A stretch of 16,657 nt of DNA from Candidatus Rifleibacteriota bacterium (GTDB lineage Bacteria; Riflebacteria; Ozemobacteria; Ozemobacterales; Ozemobacteraceae): NCBI GenBank assembly GCA_029565415.1, contig JAKQOH010000117.1, positions 1 through 16,657 on the forward strand. The letters are read 5' to 3'. A program made the translations under genes and the position numbers. Below are positions 15,016 to 16,657 of this stretch, one piece after another. The notes beneath the pieces are model-generated. The model had not been told where the DNA came from. It saw nothing but the letters and a program-made list of their open reading frames with translations, and did not search any database. Each line of letters opens with the position of its first letter. Within the stretch, counting starts at the first letter, position 1.

Positions 15016-15852
15016 ATGGCTGGTAACGCAAGCTGTAACTACTGCAAGACACAGATCGAGATTCCCGACGGGTATAACCGCCCGTTCATTCCCTGTCCCC
15101 AGTGCAAGCGCATGGTGACGGTCACCGCGACCCCGCGCCCCGCCGGGCCGCCCCCGGCCAGGCCCGCGACGTTAGCCCCGCCGCCGCCCCCGCGCGATGC
15201 GACGCCGTCGTTTTCGTCTTCCGGGATGAGCGATCCCGCCCATCCCCCGCCGCCTCCGCCCCCAGCGGCCGGCGACGACGTTCTTCCCGAGGTGATGAAG
15301 GCGAACAAGAAGGTTCTGGGCAAGTCGTGCGGGGTCTGCGGAAAGCCGATCGCCCTCGGCGAGCAGATCCACAACTGCCCCGCCTGCCGCTCGGTCAACC
15401 ACGACACCTGCTGGACCCGCTCGGGCGGCTGCACCTCGCCCTCCTGCGCCGCATCCCGGCCCGGCCATGCGACCGCCGGAGGTTCGGGATTCCCGGCGGG
15501 ATCGATGGCCGGTGGTCCGGCCGCCCCTCCGCCTCCGGGCGGAACGGTCCCCTGCCGCTGGTGCAAGGAACCGATCGCGCGCGGGGCGCGCAAATGCAAG
15601 CATTGCAACGAGTATCAGAGCGACGAGGATCGAGCCACGCTCGGAGGTCTCGGGAAGACCGCCGCCGGTATCGACGAAGTCGCCCTTTCGACCACCGACT
15701 GGATCGGCGTCGTCTGCTGTCCGATCATCGCGTTGATCCAGGGACTCGTCTACGTCGCCCAGGGAAACCCCAAAGGACAGCGGCTGATATTGTATTCCAT
15801 CATATCCATCGGCATCAACGGCGTCATCCAGGCGCTCGGCGGGAAGCACTGA
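15016..15852 (+). CDS. RING-like zinc-finger membrane protein with additional zinc ribbons
   Basis: A 278-residue protein with GGAG just upstream of its ATG. The N-terminal zinc ribbon uses C7, C10, C27, C30. A Pro-rich stretch (about 40-85) follows, then a RING-like site (C105, C108, C121, C124, H129, C132, C139, C144), a Gly/Pro linker, a second ribbon (C180, C183, C194, C197), and two membrane segments (about 229-249 and 257-275). Ring, ribbon and paired segments come in the same order and spacing as in the protein at 12042, so it is a paralogue with an added N-terminal ribbon. Likely role: E3-like or adaptor factor at the membrane. It could instead be a structural zinc protein without ligase activity. 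Confidence 0.88.
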   Translation: MAGNASCNYCKTQIEIPDGYNRPFIPCPQCKRMVTVTATPRPAGPPPARPATLAPPPPPRDATPSFSSSGMSDPAHPPPPPPPAAGDDVLPEVMKANKKVLGKSCGVCGKPIALGEQIHNCPACRSVNHDTCWTRSGGCTSPSCAASRPGHATAGGSGFPAGSMAGGPAAPPPPGGTVPCRWCKEPIARGARKCKHCNEYQSDEDRATLGGLGKTAAGIDEVALSTTDWIGVVCCPIIALIQGLVYVAQGNPKGQRLILYSIISIGINGVIQALGGKH

Positions 15853-15862
15853 CCGGAACGCG

Positions 15863-16306
15863 ATGCGGTCCGATCCGGTCACGGCGGAAGCGCGGTTTCA
15901 CGCGTATCAGCGGCACCAGCTCGTCGTCGCGGTTCTGATCGTCCTTGCCGCCCTGATCCTGACGCCGGCGCCTCCGGGCGGCGAGCTCGTTTCCCTGCTC
16001 GGCCGGGAAATTCCGGCGCTGTGCCCCCACCAGCTCCTGTTCCAGGCGAAATGTCCGGGCTGCGGCCTGGTACGCAGTTTCACGGCATTCGCGCACGGAC
16101 GGATCGGCGAGGCGGCGGCGTTCCACCGGCTGGGCATCCTGCTGTTCCTCGTCGTCGCCGCCCAGATTCCGCTGCGCGCCTGGCTGCTGCGGAAAGGCCC
16201 GGCGGGGCTGACACCGCCGGTCGCCGCGTTCCTGCACTGGTCGGGTCCCGCGCTGATCGGATCTCTGATCCTCTCCTGGGTGGGGGAACGATTCGGCTGG
16301 TTCTGA
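15863..16306 (+). CDS. DUF2752 family membrane protein
   Basis: A 147-residue protein, 10 bp after the preceding stop. CPGCGLVRS (64-72) is the hallmark motif of DUF2752, with membrane segments at about 19-35, 89-108 and 127-142. Function unknown in the family as far as I know. The cysteine pair C64/C67 near the membrane suggests metal or redox chemistry. The ribosome site is weak, so translation may be coupled to the gene before it. Its place at the end of the operon suggests co-transcription, but this family is widespread and it may be a chance neighbour. Confidence 0.85.
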   Translation: MRSDPVTAEARFHAYQRHQLVVAVLIVLAALILTPAPPGGELVSLLGREIPALCPHQLLFQAKCPGCGLVRSFTAFAHGRIGEAAAFHRLGILLFLVVAAQIPLRAWLLRKGPAGLTPPVAAFLHWSGPALIGSLILSWVGERFGWF

Positions 16307-16308
16307 CG

Positions 16309-16337
16309 TTGCAATTGTACCGGGTTTCCTGTATACA
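16309..16337 (+). promoter_or_regulatory. Candidate promoter of the EF-G-like gene
   Basis: TTGCAA (16309-16314) and TATACA (16332-16337) with a 17-bp spacer, directly after the DUF2752 stop. The start point would lie near 16344, giving a leader of about 54 nt. No rho-independent terminator separates it from the operon upstream. Confidence 0.5.
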
Positions 16338-16349
16338 TACCTGAAATAC

Positions 16350-16374
16350 TCGCCCTTCTTGGCATTCCGGGCGA
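16350..16374 (+). other. Hairpin in the EF-G-like leader
   Basis: TCGCCC (16350-16355) and GGGCGA (16369-16374) form a 6-bp stem with a 13-nt loop, 9 nt before the ribosome site GAGGAGA (16384-16390). No T run follows, so it is not a terminator. It may be a minor leader structure. Confidence 0.3.
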
Positions 16375-16397
16375 AACTGTTCCGAGGAGAGAACTCA

Positions 16398-16657
16398 ATG
16401 AAGCTGTATACCACCGACAAGATCCGCAATATCGGGCTCGTCTCCCACGGCGGAGCCGGCAAGACCTCGCTGACCGAAGCGCTGCTGTTCCACACCGGCG
16501 CCAATTCGCGCATCGGCAAGGTCGACGACGGTTCGTCCGTGATGAACTACGATCCCGAAGAGCTGAAGCGCAAGACCACGGTGGGCACGTCCCTGGCCTG
16601 CCTCGAGTGGAAGGATGTCAAGATCAACCTGCTCGACACGCCCGGCTTCGACGATTT
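16398..16657 (+). CDS. EF-G-like translational GTPase (partial, 5' end only)
   Basis: The first 86 codons are seen, with GAGGAGA 7 nt before the ATG. The P-loop reads SHGGAGKTSL (16-25), and the G3 motif DTPGFDD is at the edge. The switch I region has KRKTTVGTSL instead of the ERGITI typical of canonical EF-G. This pattern is characteristic of the divergent EF-G-like paralogues found in many bacteria, so I do not name it fusA. It has its own promoter and is unlikely to belong to the conjugation operon. Confidence 0.9.
   Translation, partial: MKLYTTDKIRNIGLVSHGGAGKTSLTEALLFHTGANSRIGKVDDGSSVMNYDPEELKRKTTVGTSLACLEWKDVKINLLDTPGFDD

Noticed and set aside
1..16657. CRISPR arrays, tRNA, rRNA or riboswitches
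   Set aside because: I saw no regularly spaced repeats, tRNA-like cloverleaf or conserved rRNA or riboswitch sequence in any gap; the gaps are too short for most of these.

Overview
The window is GC-rich DNA, densely packed with genes, from a bacterium I cannot place with confidence. A periplasmic Slt-type lytic transglycosylase with a signal peptide argues for a two-membrane cell. The SpoIIE-type phosphatases, FHA domain and eukaryote-like conjugation genes fit signalling-rich lineages such as Planctomycetes, Myxobacteria or candidate phyla like Riflebacteria. That placement is a guess.

Left part (1-5150, minus strand): a three-gene operon with a STAS-domain protein (anti-anti-sigma type), a 945-residue membrane sensor with a HAMP and a PP2C/SpoIIE-type phosphatase domain, and a second sensor of the same design that runs off the left edge. 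This looks like a partner-switching module whose phosphatases act on the STAS protein. No anti-sigma kinase or sigma factor is visible.

Middle (5151-8134): a gene-poor stretch with two terminator-like hairpins that both read on the minus strand, a small excisionase-like helix-turn-helix gene, a 47-codon possible membrane peptide, and the lytic transglycosylase gene on the minus strand. A 157-bp divergent region with facing promoters separates the transglycosylase from the next operon.

Right part (8135-16306, plus strand): the main find. Nine tightly linked genes encode a near-complete ubiquitin-like conjugation system: a YukD/ubiquitin-like protein, an E1-like ThiF enzyme, a membrane-anchored JAB/JAMM peptidase, a multi-pass membrane protein with an FHA domain, a RING-like membrane protein, a RING-like protein fused through three membrane segments to a trypsin-like protease, an E2 (UBC) fused to a long cysteine-rich domain, another RING-like membrane protein, and a DUF2752 membrane protein. 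Four junctions overlap by 4 bp and one by 1 bp, which implies translational coupling. Six of the nine products have predicted membrane segments, so conjugation probably takes place at the inner face of the cytoplasmic membrane, with a protease arm outside. Burroughs, Iyer and Aravind predicted prokaryotic systems of this general type (YukD-like Ubl, E1, E2, JAB and RING) from comparative genomics. The particular combination with FHA, S1C protease and an E2-zinc fusion deserves attention.

Right edge (16309-16657): a good promoter and the first 86 codons of an EF-G-like translational GTPase of the divergent paralogue type.
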